Shown here one piece after another: positions 16,768 through 23,081 of a stretch of 23,081 bases of DNA; position 1 is the first letter of the stretch; every line of letters begins with the position of its first letter. Source of the DNA: an uncultured bacterium (GTDB lineage Bacteria > Bacteroidota > Bacteroidia > Chitinophagales > CAIODY01); the NCBI GenBank assembly GCA_903871715.1, contig CAIQHW010000141.1:1-23081 (forward strand), in the 5' to 3' direction. A model generated the notes under the pieces. That model saw only the letters and a list, made by a program, of their open reading frames with translations. It had not been told where the DNA came from and did not search any database. The position numbers and the translations under genes were made by a program.

Positions 16768-17188
16768 CATCCTTATTTTTCTTTTACAAATAGCCTATCC
16801 ACATTTCTAATTAATAAGTTTATAAAAGATAATTGTTGTTGATTGTTATTAAGGCTGTGGATTGGTGAGAATGAAAATTTCAATTCGCTTGCTTTTTGTT
16901 TTATCCACGTTTTAAAACATTTTAAACCAAGTTACCAACACCGTAACACACCATTAAAACTATATTTCTCAACATTATTCACATATTGTGTATAAACCAA
17001 TCTTGTGGATATTTTCTTTAAAAATTTACTCACAATAGTTGTGAATAATTGTGTTTAAAAAGTGTACAAATTGGTTATCCACAGCAATAACTTTTCACTT
17101 ATCTAAACATTAAATTTACCAACACTTAAAATAACACTAACATTAAAATCATGTGGATAACGATGTAAAGGCTTTATTATCAAGGCTT
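16763..17188. other. Predicted chromosomal replication origin (oriC)
   Basis: The gap between nadA and nadD is AT-rich, has no gene and is the only non-coding stretch over 300 bp in the window. It holds nine copies of the DnaA box TTATNCACA or near matches: perfect + strand at 16975-16983 (TTATTCACA) and 17075-17083 (TTATCCACA); perfect - strand at 16987-16995 (TTATACACA), 17040-17048 (TTATTCACA) and 17152-17160 (TTATCCACA); one mismatch at 16795-16803, 16901-16909 and - strand 17004-17012; two mismatches at - strand 16856-16864. A box-free AT-rich stretch at 17084-17151 could be the unwinding element. Proximity to dnaN supports it. Function is inferred; no skew was computed. Confidence 0.85.
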
Positions 17189-17764
17189 TTAGCGATAATA
17201 TCGGCTTTTTATCACTTCATCAAAAACTTTGTCGGGTAATAAATAGCGCACCGATTTTTTTTGTTGAATCATTTCTCGAATCAATGACGAACTGATATCC
17301 AATAACGGCACTTCTAAAAAGTTTATGGTTGGATATTTTTTTTGCAGTTCCGATGTATTGCTGCCGTTGCGTTTATAAACATGAATAGTGTAATTGCTCA
17401 AAATTTTTTCATAGTTTTTCCATTTATGAAAGCCCATTAAATTGTCGCCGCCCATGATTAAAGAGAACTTGCGCTTGGGATATTTTTCGGTCAAATATTG
17501 CAAAGTATCAATGGTGTAAGATGGCTGTGGCAGCTTAAATTCGATACTGCTTGATTTTAATTTGGTATTGCCTTCGATGGCAGCATTTACCAAATCTAAT
17601 CGGCTATATTCATTCAACAAACTCGATTTTTCTTTGAATGGATTATGCGGCGACACTATGAACCAAACCTGCTTCAAATCGGCATACTCCACCAAATGAT
17701 TGGCAATAATTAAATGCCCAACATGAATGGGATTGAATGAGCCGAAAAAAAGTCCTGTTGTCAT
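17189..17764 (-). CDS. nadD: Nicotinate-nucleotide adenylyltransferase
   Basis: Adenylates nicotinate mononucleotide to deamido-NAD, the next but one step after NadA in NAD synthesis. 191 residues with the nucleotidyltransferase signature GSFNPIHVGHL (8-18), the family's SPHNPFK (38-44), MGGDNL (104-109) and the C-terminal ISSSLIREM (catalytic ISSTxIR). Intact, normal length. Its start is 2 bp after the scpB stop, so the two probably form one transcript. Its 3' end borders the proposed origin. Confidence 0.96.
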   Translation of the reverse strand: MTTGLFFGSFNPIHVGHLIIANHLVEYADLKQVWFIVSPHNPFKEKSSLLNEYSRLDLVNAAIEGNTKLKSSSIEFKLPQPSYTIDTLQYLTEKYPKRKFSLIMGGDNLMGFHKWKNYEKILSNYTIHVYKRNGSNTSELQKKYPTINFLEVPLLDISSSLIREMIQQKKSVRYLLPDKVFDEVIKSRYYR

Positions 17765-17766
17765 TT

Positions 17767-18342
17767 TTAATTCAATTGTTCCACTGGCGTTCCAGCAGCA
17801 GAGCCATCTTCCAATGGTTGCACATCTTTTAGTTTAGGTAAATCGCCCACCGAGTTGATGCCAAAATAATCCATAAACTGCTGCGAAGTAGCGTACATCA
17901 TGGCTTTGCCAATGGCCTCGGTTCGCCCCGATGGAATGATTAATTCTTTTTCCAACAATTTTTGAATCGAATAATCTACGCTAACGCCACGTATTTGCTC
18001 AATCTCACTTTTGGTAATGGGTTGCTTGTAAGCTATAATGGCTAAGGTTTCCATAGCCGCAGTGGTTAATCGTTTCACATTTTTTTCTTTCATCAAAATC
18101 GAAACGGTTTCGTGATATAACGGCTTGCTAAAAAATTGATAACCACCCGAAATATTTTTTATTTCCATCGCAAAATCATCGGTGTCGAATTTGTGCATCA
18201 GCGCATCCACAGCGGCTTGCACGTCGGCATCAGCCACAAACAAACCAAATCGTTTGCTTAAGCATTCTTGAATGTCGGTGATTAAAAGTGGCACTTCACT
18301 GGCAAAAATTAATGCCTCTATTTGTTGTTGTATGTTTTGCAT
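17767..18342 (-). CDS. scpB: Segregation and condensation protein B
   Basis: ScpB is a winged-helix kleisin partner that works with ScpA and SMC in chromosome compaction. At 191 residues the length is normal. Start: the reading frame extends 71 codons upstream without resembling the family; ATG 18342 gives MQNIQQQIEALIFASEVPL, the usual beginning. Conserved points are the EALIFASE start, ISGGYQFFSKP, AAMETLAIIAYKQPITKSEIEQIRGV and GRTEAIGKAMMYATS. scpA and smc are not in the window. A perfect -7 box lies at 18410-18417 with a leader of about 60 bp that holds an imperfect hairpin. Ends with an acidic/low-complexity tail. Confidence 0.93.
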   Translation of the reverse strand: MQNIQQQIEALIFASEVPLLITDIQECLSKRFGLFVADADVQAAVDALMHKFDTDDFAMEIKNISGGYQFFSKPLYHETVSILMKEKNVKRLTTAAMETLAIIAYKQPITKSEIEQIRGVSVDYSIQKLLEKELIIPSGRTEAIGKAMMYATSQQFMDYFGINSVGDLPKLKDVQPLEDGSAAGTPVEQLN

Positions 18343-18356
18343 TTGAATATTTTTTA

Positions 18357-18397
18357 GCCACAAATGCACTGATGAAAAGCATTCTTGCAGTTGTGGC
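18357..18397 (-). promoter_or_regulatory. Imperfect hairpin in the scpB leader
   Basis: Arms GCCACAA (18357-18363) and TTGTGGC (18391-18397) pair, and TGCA pairs inside after one mismatch. It lies between the -7 box and the start of scpB. Its role is unknown; it could be a leader structure or an old palindromic repeat. Confidence 0.35.
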
Positions 18398-18409
18398 ATT
18401 TTTCTTTTG

Positions 18410-18417
18410 CAAAGATA
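18410..18417 (-). promoter_or_regulatory. Predicted -7 box for scpB-nadD
   Basis: TATCTTTG on the minus strand, perfect TAnnTTTG, 67 bp before ATG 18342. It lies within the upstream extension of the reading frame and so supports the shorter ScpB. Confidence 0.6.
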
Positions 18418-18459
18418 AATTTTAGCATCGAACAAAAACATTCTTTTGCAAGCAACCAC

Positions 18460-18467
18460 TACATTTG
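18460..18467 (+). promoter_or_regulatory. Predicted -7 box for the ABC permease-lpxH unit
   Basis: TACATTTG, perfect TAnnTTTG, 25 bp before ATG 18493. Together with the minus-strand box at 18410-18417 it makes a divergent promoter pair about 45 bp apart. Confidence 0.55.
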
Positions 18468-18492
18468 TGGGTAAAATGTGGATACTTAAAAA

Positions 18493-19596
18493 ATGACGAC
18501 ACCAAAATATAATCACCTCAAAGCAACGCTTTCTATTACCAAGGCAAGTTTGCAAAGTATGCTGAAAAGCCCATCAGCCATAGTTTTTAGCTTAGCATTT
18601 CCCATCATTTTTATTTTGGTTTTTGGGTTCATTGGTGGCAGCAGCACGATGAAAATTGATGTGGCTTTTACGAAAAATTGCGACACCAACAATCCCATTT
18701 ATCAAGCCATTCAACATTTGGATATGGTGAAAGTGGTGAGTGGCACGGAGCAAGAACAAAACGAAGCTTTGCTAAAAGGAAAAATTGATGCCATTGTTGA
18801 TTTGCAAAAAAACACGGATAGCTTGGCAATGCTGCATTTGAAGATTCAATGTTCATCGGCCAGTATTCAAAACGGGCAAATTTTTAAGAGCATCATTAAT
18901 AGTGTAGCCAACGAAATTAATTACCAACAATTAAAAGGAATAAAAAGAATTGTAAACATCGAAACACCTCCACCAGTGCAGGCTCGAGTGTTTCAAACCA
19001 TCGATTTTATCTTGCCTGGGCAAATTGGTTTTTCGATGTTGAGTGCCGGTGTTTTTGGTGCTGCATTTGTGTTTTTCAGTTTGCGACAAACACTGGTGAT
19101 AAAAAGATTTTTTGCCACACCTGTTTCTAAAAGTAGCATCATCATTGGCGAAATGTTGAGCCGATTAATTTTTCAAACAACTGCAGCAGCTATCATCATT
19201 TTGATGGGACGATTTTTATTTCATTTTACGTTAGTTCATGGTTGGCTTACAGCCCTGCAAATGCTGTTCCTGTGCGCCTTTGGGCTGATTGTGTTTATGG
19301 GTTTTGGGTTTATTGTGAGCGGATTAGCCAAAAGCGAAAGTGCTATTCCGCCGTTGGCAAATATTATTACCATGCCGCAATTTTTGTTGGCAGGCACATT
19401 TTTTTCAACCGATGTTTTTCCAAAGTGGTTGCAGCCCATCAGCAAAGCTTTGCCGCTTACTTATATGAACGAAGCCATGCGCAAAATTGCATTTGATGGT
19501 TTGAATTTGTGGGATGTGCGCCTGCAACTATTGATAATGCTGGCTTGGGGAGTTGGCGTTTATTTAGTAGCCATTAAAACTTTTAAATGGGAGTAA
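18493..19596 (+). CDS. ABC-2 type transporter permease
   Basis: Membrane part of an ABC exporter, 367 residues. Helix 1 (about 31-48, IVFSLAFPIIFILVFGF) is followed by a large extracytoplasmic segment (about 50-170), then several helices between about 175 and 365. The C-terminal half (LPGQIGFSMLSAGVF, KRFFATPVSKSSIIIGEML, GFIVSGLAKSESAIPPLANIITMP, LPLTYMNEAMRKI) is typical of ABC-2 permeases of the DrrB/NodJ/YhhJ type. Its substrate is unknown. No ATPase gene adjoins it, so the ATP-binding partner must be elsewhere. It overlaps lpxH by 10 bp and probably shares its transcript. Confidence 0.88.
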   Translation: MTTPKYNHLKATLSITKASLQSMLKSPSAIVFSLAFPIIFILVFGFIGGSSTMKIDVAFTKNCDTNNPIYQAIQHLDMVKVVSGTEQEQNEALLKGKIDAIVDLQKNTDSLAMLHLKIQCSSASIQNGQIFKSIINSVANEINYQQLKGIKRIVNIETPPPVQARVFQTIDFILPGQIGFSMLSAGVFGAAFVFFSLRQTLVIKRFFATPVSKSSIIIGEMLSRLIFQTTAAAIIILMGRFLFHFTLVHGWLTALQMLFLCAFGLIVFMGFGFIVSGLAKSESAIPPLANIITMPQFLLAGTFFSTDVFPKWLQPISKALPLTYMNEAMRKIAFDGLNLWDVRLQLLIMLAWGVGVYLVAIKTFKWE

Positions 19597-20333
19597 ACAC
19601 AAAAACATATTTCCTTTCCGATTTTCACTTGGGTGCGCCCAACGAAAAAATGAGTTTGGAACGGGAAAAACTAATCTGCAAATTTTTAGATGAAGCAGCC
19701 CAAGATGCCAAAGCAATTTATTTGGTGGGCGATATTTTTGATTTTTGGTTCGAGTATAAAACCGTTGTGCCAAAAGGCTTTCTGCGACTTTTCTCTCGAT
19801 TGGTTATGCTGAAAGAACAAAATATTGAGGTGTTTGTTTTTACAGGCAATCACGATTTGTGGATGAAAAATTATTTTGAAAAAGAATTGAGCATTCCTGT
19901 TTTTTTCAAACCGATTCAAAAAGAAATTGACGGCAAAAAATTTTTCATCGGACATGGAGATGGCTTGGGACCTGGCGATAAAGGATTTAAGCGCATGAAA
20001 AAATTATTCAGCAACTCGTTTGCACAATGGTTATTTCGATGGATTCATCCCGATATTGGTGTAGGCTTAGCAAATTATTTTAGCCGCAAAAGCCGCATTG
20101 CTACTGCATTAGATGATGAAAAGAATTTTGGCGATGACGAATGGTTGGTGCAATATTGCAAACGCAAAATTGAAAAAGAACACTACGATTATTTTATTTT
20201 CGGCCATCGGCATTTGCCACTTGATGTGCTGATAAACGACAATTGTCGCTACCTAAATTTGGGCGATTGGTTGCGTTACAATACTTATGCAGTGTGGGAT
20301 GGAGAGAAATGTGAGCTAAAATATTTTAAGTAG
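19587..20333 (+). CDS. lpxH: UDP-2,3-diacylglucosamine diphosphatase-like metallophosphatase
   Basis: Hydrolyses UDP-2,3-diacylglucosamine to lipid X in lipid A synthesis (family function). 248 residues with the metal-binding residues of the calcineurin-like fold: Asp12/His14 (SDFHLG), Asp49 (GDIFDF), Asn88/His89 (GNHD), His123 (GHGD) and His207/His209 (GHRH). DFHLG at the start and GDIFDFWFEYK are characteristic of LpxH/LpxG-like proteins. Start ATG overlaps the end of the permease gene. It ends 3 bp from the end of the convergent cdsA. A general UDP-sugar phosphatase of the same fold cannot be excluded. Confidence 0.87.
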   Translation: MGVNTKTYFLSDFHLGAPNEKMSLEREKLICKFLDEAAQDAKAIYLVGDIFDFWFEYKTVVPKGFLRLFSRLVMLKEQNIEVFVFTGNHDLWMKNYFEKELSIPVFFKPIQKEIDGKKFFIGHGDGLGPGDKGFKRMKKLFSNSFAQWLFRWIHPDIGVGLANYFSRKSRIATALDDEKNFGDDEWLVQYCKRKIEKEHYDYFIFGHRHLPLDVLINDNCRYLNLGDWLRYNTYAVWDGEKCELKYFK

Positions 20334-20336
20334 AAA

Positions 20337-21170
20337 TTAGCGAACCATCATCCAATACACCACCACAAACGGCAACACAAAAATAAAAGAATCAAAACGG
20401 TCTAATGCACCACCATGACCAGGTAAAAAATTGCCACTGTCTTTTACTTTCATTTGGCGTTTAAACATACTTTCTACCAAATCGCCGATGCTGCCAAAAA
20501 CAGCCACCAATGTGGCAATCATCATCCATTGCATAGCCGAGTAAGAAATTTCTTTGCCAACAAAATGCGATAAAATATAACCAGCAATGATGGTAAAAAT
20601 TACGCCGCCGATTGTTCCTTCCCAGGTTTTGTTGGGCGAAATTTGTTCGTATAATTTATGTTTGCCTAAAAATTTTCCGCTGAAATATTGCATCGTATCG
20701 CTTGTCCAAATTAAAATAAACAAACCGAAAACCCGCCATGGATAATAGTTTCCATGTTCAAATGCTAAATAAGAACTTAAAGCTAATGGTGCCACAATGT
20801 AAATAATTGCTAAAGCAAAATAGCTGCAATTAGCCAGCACATTACCTTTTGAAGCATTTAGCAATTCGTAAATGAAAACTAGCCACAATAATAGTAAAGC
20901 TATCCAAGCAAATTGTGGAAACACTTTATTGTAAGCAACCAACTGAAAAATCAACACTATGGCTGCGCCAGCGGTTACACCAAATGAATTGTAAAACGAA
21001 AATGATGTAGCAAATGATTCATCATGGTCGGCAATCATTTTAAAAAACTCTTGCAAACACAGCATACAAATGGCTGTGGTAGCGGCTATAAACAAATAAG
21101 GTTGGTTGCTGATGAATACACCAATCAACACAATTCCAAAAACAGCACCCCAAATTATTCGTTGTTTCAT
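20337..21170 (-). CDS. cdsA: Phosphatidate cytidylyltransferase
   Basis: Makes CDP-diacylglycerol from CTP and phosphatidate, the branch point of phospholipid synthesis. 277 residues, mostly hydrophobic with about seven to eight membrane helices. The C-terminal CDP signature is clear: SPNKTWEGTIGG near 182-193 and SMFKRQMKVKDSGNFLPGHGG...DRFDS near the end, where the PGHGG-x-LDR-x-DS motif is the family's metal-binding core. Start lies 4 bp after the stop of the upstream acyl-CoA dehydrogenase gene on the same strand; both are probably cotranscribed. Confidence 0.95.
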   Translation of the reverse strand: MKQRIIWGAVFGIVLIGVFISNQPYLFIAATTAICMLCLQEFFKMIADHDESFATSFSFYNSFGVTAGAAIVLIFQLVAYNKVFPQFAWIALLLLWLVFIYELLNASKGNVLANCSYFALAIIYIVAPLALSSYLAFEHGNYYPWRVFGLFILIWTSDTMQYFSGKFLGKHKLYEQISPNKTWEGTIGGVIFTIIAGYILSHFVGKEISYSAMQWMMIATLVAVFGSIGDLVESMFKRQMKVKDSGNFLPGHGGALDRFDSFIFVLPFVVVYWMMVR

Positions 21171-21174
21171 TTAC

Positions 21175-22359
21175 TTATTTAAACGCATTCAAACCCGTAA
21201 CATCTTGTCCGGTAATCAACAAATGAATATCATGAGTGCCTTCATAAGTGATGACACTTTCCAAATTCATTGAATGACGCATCATGCTGTATTCGCCTGT
21301 GATGCCCATTCCACCTAATATCTGGCGACCTTCACGAGCAATCTGAATGGCCATGTTTACGTTGTTGCGTTTCGCCATACTGATTTGTGCAGGCGTTGCT
21401 CTGCCTTCATTTTTCAAAACACCTAAGCGCCAGGTTAACAATTGCGCTTTAGTGATTTCAGTAATCATTTCAGCTAATTTCTTTTGTGTTAATTGAAATT
21501 GCCCGATTGGTTTTCCAAACTGAATTCTTTCTTTTGAATAACGCAAAGCTGTATCATAACAATCTAAAGCCGCACCCAATGCGCCCCAAGCGATGCCATA
21601 ACGAGCTGAACTCAAACAACCCAATGGTCCTTTCAAGCCTTGTACATTTGGTAAAATATTTTCTTTCGGCACTTTTACATTATCAAAAACCAACTCACCT
21701 GTTGCACTTGCACGTAAGCTCCATTTACCATGAGTAGTAGGCGTAGTAAAGCCTTCCATGCCACGTTCAACAATTATCCCTTGAATTTTTCCTGCTTCAT
21801 TTTTTGCCCAAACCACCGCCACTTGTGCAAATGGCGCATTGCTAATCCACATTTTAGCACCGTTCAAAATCACATGTTTCCCATCATCAGCATCTTTGAT
21901 ATTGGTAATCATGCTGCCCGGGTCGCTACCATGACTTGGTTCGGTCAAGCCGAAACAGCCCAACCATTCACCACTTGCCAACTTTGGTAAATATTTTCTG
22001 CGTTGTTCTTTGCTGCCATAAGTATAAATAGGATACATTACCAACGAGCCTTGTACCGATGCTGTAGAACGCAAACCGCTATCGCAACGCTCCAATTCCA
22101 TCATCATCAAACCATAACTGATTTGGTCTAATCCGCCGCCGCCATATTCTGTTGGAATCGTAGGGCCAAAGCAACCGATTTCGCCTAATTGTTTCACCAA
22201 ATGCACTGGAAATTCAGCCTTTTGAGCATAATCTTCAATAATCGGCGATACTTCTTTTTTCACCCATTGGCGTACTGAATCACGAATCAACTTGTGTTCG
22301 TCGGTCAACAATTCATCCATCAAATAATAATCGTGGTACTCAAATTTATCGGTGTACAT
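21175..22359 (-). CDS. gcdH: Glutaryl-CoA dehydrogenase-type acyl-CoA dehydrogenase
   Basis: FAD enzyme of 394 residues with the full acyl-CoA dehydrogenase fold. The glutaryl-CoA subtype is supported by catalytic Glu373 in VITYEGTHDIHLL and by Arg97 in the LRSTASVQGSLVM block, the positions used in human GCDH (E370, R94) to abstract the proton and hold the carboxylate of glutarate. SLRASATGEL and FGKPIGQFQLTQKKLA are also characteristic. It would oxidise and decarboxylate glutaryl-CoA to crotonyl-CoA in lysine/tryptophan breakdown. Other genes of that route are not visible. A perfect -7 promoter box lies at 22401-22408. Followed by cdsA after 4 bp. Confidence 0.88.
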   Translation of the reverse strand: MYTDKFEYHDYYLMDELLTDEHKLIRDSVRQWVKKEVSPIIEDYAQKAEFPVHLVKQLGEIGCFGPTIPTEYGGGGLDQISYGLMMMELERCDSGLRSTASVQGSLVMYPIYTYGSKEQRRKYLPKLASGEWLGCFGLTEPSHGSDPGSMITNIKDADDGKHVILNGAKMWISNAPFAQVAVVWAKNEAGKIQGIIVERGMEGFTTPTTHGKWSLRASATGELVFDNVKVPKENILPNVQGLKGPLGCLSSARYGIAWGALGAALDCYDTALRYSKERIQFGKPIGQFQLTQKKLAEMITEITKAQLLTWRLGVLKNEGRATPAQISMAKRNNVNMAIQIAREGRQILGGMGITGEYSMMRHSMNLESVITYEGTHDIHLLITGQDVTGLNAFK

Positions 22360-22400
22360 TTTATTTAAAAATTAAAATTTTGAAATTGAAAATTGAAACG

Positions 22401-22408
22401 CAAAAGTA
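22401..22408 (-). promoter_or_regulatory. Predicted -7 box for gcdH-cdsA
   Basis: TACTTTTG on the minus strand, perfect TAnnTTTG, 41 bp before the ATG at 22359. No clear -33 element. Confidence 0.55.
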
Positions 22409-22443
22409 AGCGAATGTGTTTGCGGTTGAAAGGGAAAATGAAT

Positions 22444-23081
22444 TTAAAATTGAACTCCAAGTCCTAACTTAGCTTGAAGTCTTATTTCGGATACTTTGTA
22501 TGTGCCTCCAAAATGCAAGGATTCAATTGTTGTGTAACCTTGTAATCCTAATCCTGCTAAAAAATAAATTCTTTTGTAAACTTTTATTCCTGTTTGCAAT
22601 GCAAACAAACCTCCTTCTCCTAATGCATATCCAATATTTAAGTCAATAAAGGAAGATTGAAAAGCTGGTTTGAAGTTGAATCTTAAATCAGCAAAAACTG
22701 GAAACAAAAAAGACTGATTAGCACCAGCATTAAAGCCTATTCCCAATCCAGCATAAAACGTTGGATTAAAGAAAAACCCGTTTGAAGTCTGGATGCCGAT
22801 ACCACTTTCATCCAAAGAACCTGTTAGTAAATCAAAGGGATGACCAAAAAAATATGGTTCAGTAAAATTAGAATAACGTATTCTGAATTGTTGAGCAACT
22901 GTTTTTTCTTTTGTAATTTTTTTAATCTCATCCATTTTGATGAAATGAATAATGTGGTCTGTAGTTTCAATTTTAATTGATTGATTTGGGATTTGTTCAA
23001 CAATAATTCCTTCTAAAACTATCCCTGTTTTTAAATAAACAACATCTTTATAAATATTGTCTTGAGCAAATAATTGAAATG
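22444..23081 (-). CDS. Outer-membrane beta-barrel-type protein (5' end beyond the window)
   Basis: The frame is open from the right edge of the window to the stop at 22444, so the gene is larger than the ATG at 22935 suggests; I read 211 residues with the start outside. The visible start FQLFAQ-DN looks like the end of a signal peptide (cut after Gln). Then comes a short strand block (VYLKTGIVLEGIIVEQIPN, IKIETTDHIIHFIKMDEIKKITKE) seen at the front of some Bacteroidota barrel proteins, then glycine-rich barrel strands (FYAGLGIGFNAGANQ, FIDLNIGYALGEGG, LAGLGLQGY) ending in LGLGVQF, the aromatic end typical of barrels. Function unknown. Confidence 0.75.
   Translation of the reverse strand, partial: FQLFAQDNIYKDVVYLKTGIVLEGIIVEQIPNQSIKIETTDHIIHFIKMDEIKKITKEKTVAQQFRIRYSNFTEPYFFGHPFDLLTGSLDESGIGIQTSNGFFFNPTFYAGLGIGFNAGANQSFLFPVFADLRFNFKPAFQSSFIDLNIGYALGEGGLFALQTGIKVYKRIYFLAGLGLQGYTTIESLHFGGTYKVSEIRLQAKLGLGVQF

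Noticed and set aside
18343..18555. 71-codon upstream extension of ScpB
   Set aside because: It does not resemble the family, overlaps a perfect -7 box and the ABC permease start; the usual ScpB start is at 18342.

Overview
The window is a stretch of a Bacteroidota chromosome, probably from the Chitinophagales/Sphingobacteriia side of the phylum (inferred; no marker was searched). The support is two proteins ending in type IX secretion (T9SS) sorting domains, a PorV/PorQ-family barrel and a DUF6089-type barrel, many promoter -7 boxes of the Bacteroidota form TAnnTTTG, few visible Shine-Dalgarno sites, and AT-rich DNA. I see no phage, transposon, CRISPR array, tRNA or rRNA. Most of the window is core housekeeping genes.

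Left part (1-6.1 kb, all + strand): the C-terminal tail of a T9SS cargo protein, a histidine kinase/OmpR-type regulator pair resembling RprX/RprY, a PorV/PorQ-family outer-membrane protein, and half an ATP synthase operon (atpB-atpE-atpF-atpH). The operon stops at a strong terminator directly after atpH, so atpA/G/D/C must lie elsewhere. A perfect 15-bp hairpin with a T-run separates atpE from atpF.

Middle part (6.2-14.4 kb): an FAD/NAD(P)H oxidoreductase, a DUF6089-type barrel protein, a small lipoprotein, a 1635-residue secreted protein (leucine-rich repeats, a SdrD/Cna-B-like domain, a DUF11/DUF7619-like domain, then 17 tandem ~51-residue repeats and a T9SS tail), and a TerC-family membrane protein.

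Right part (14.5-23.1 kb): dnaN, nadA, then a 450-bp AT-rich gap with about nine DnaA boxes that I call the likely chromosomal replication origin. It is followed on the other side by scpB-nadD, and then by an ABC-2 permease overlapping lpxH, cdsA with an acyl-CoA dehydrogenase of the glutaryl-CoA type, and the 3' part of another barrel protein that runs off the window.

How the parts connect: dnaN (sliding clamp), scpB (condensin partner) and the origin form a replication/segregation neighbourhood, with two NAD synthesis genes (nadA, nadD) flanking the origin. lpxH and cdsA serve lipid A and phospholipid synthesis. The most interesting items are the origin with its internal direct repeats, the large repeat protein, and the split atp operon with its intra-operon hairpin. 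No wholly new multi-gene system is evident. Several start codons were moved inward from the longest reading frame because a promoter box or a signal peptide points to a later start.
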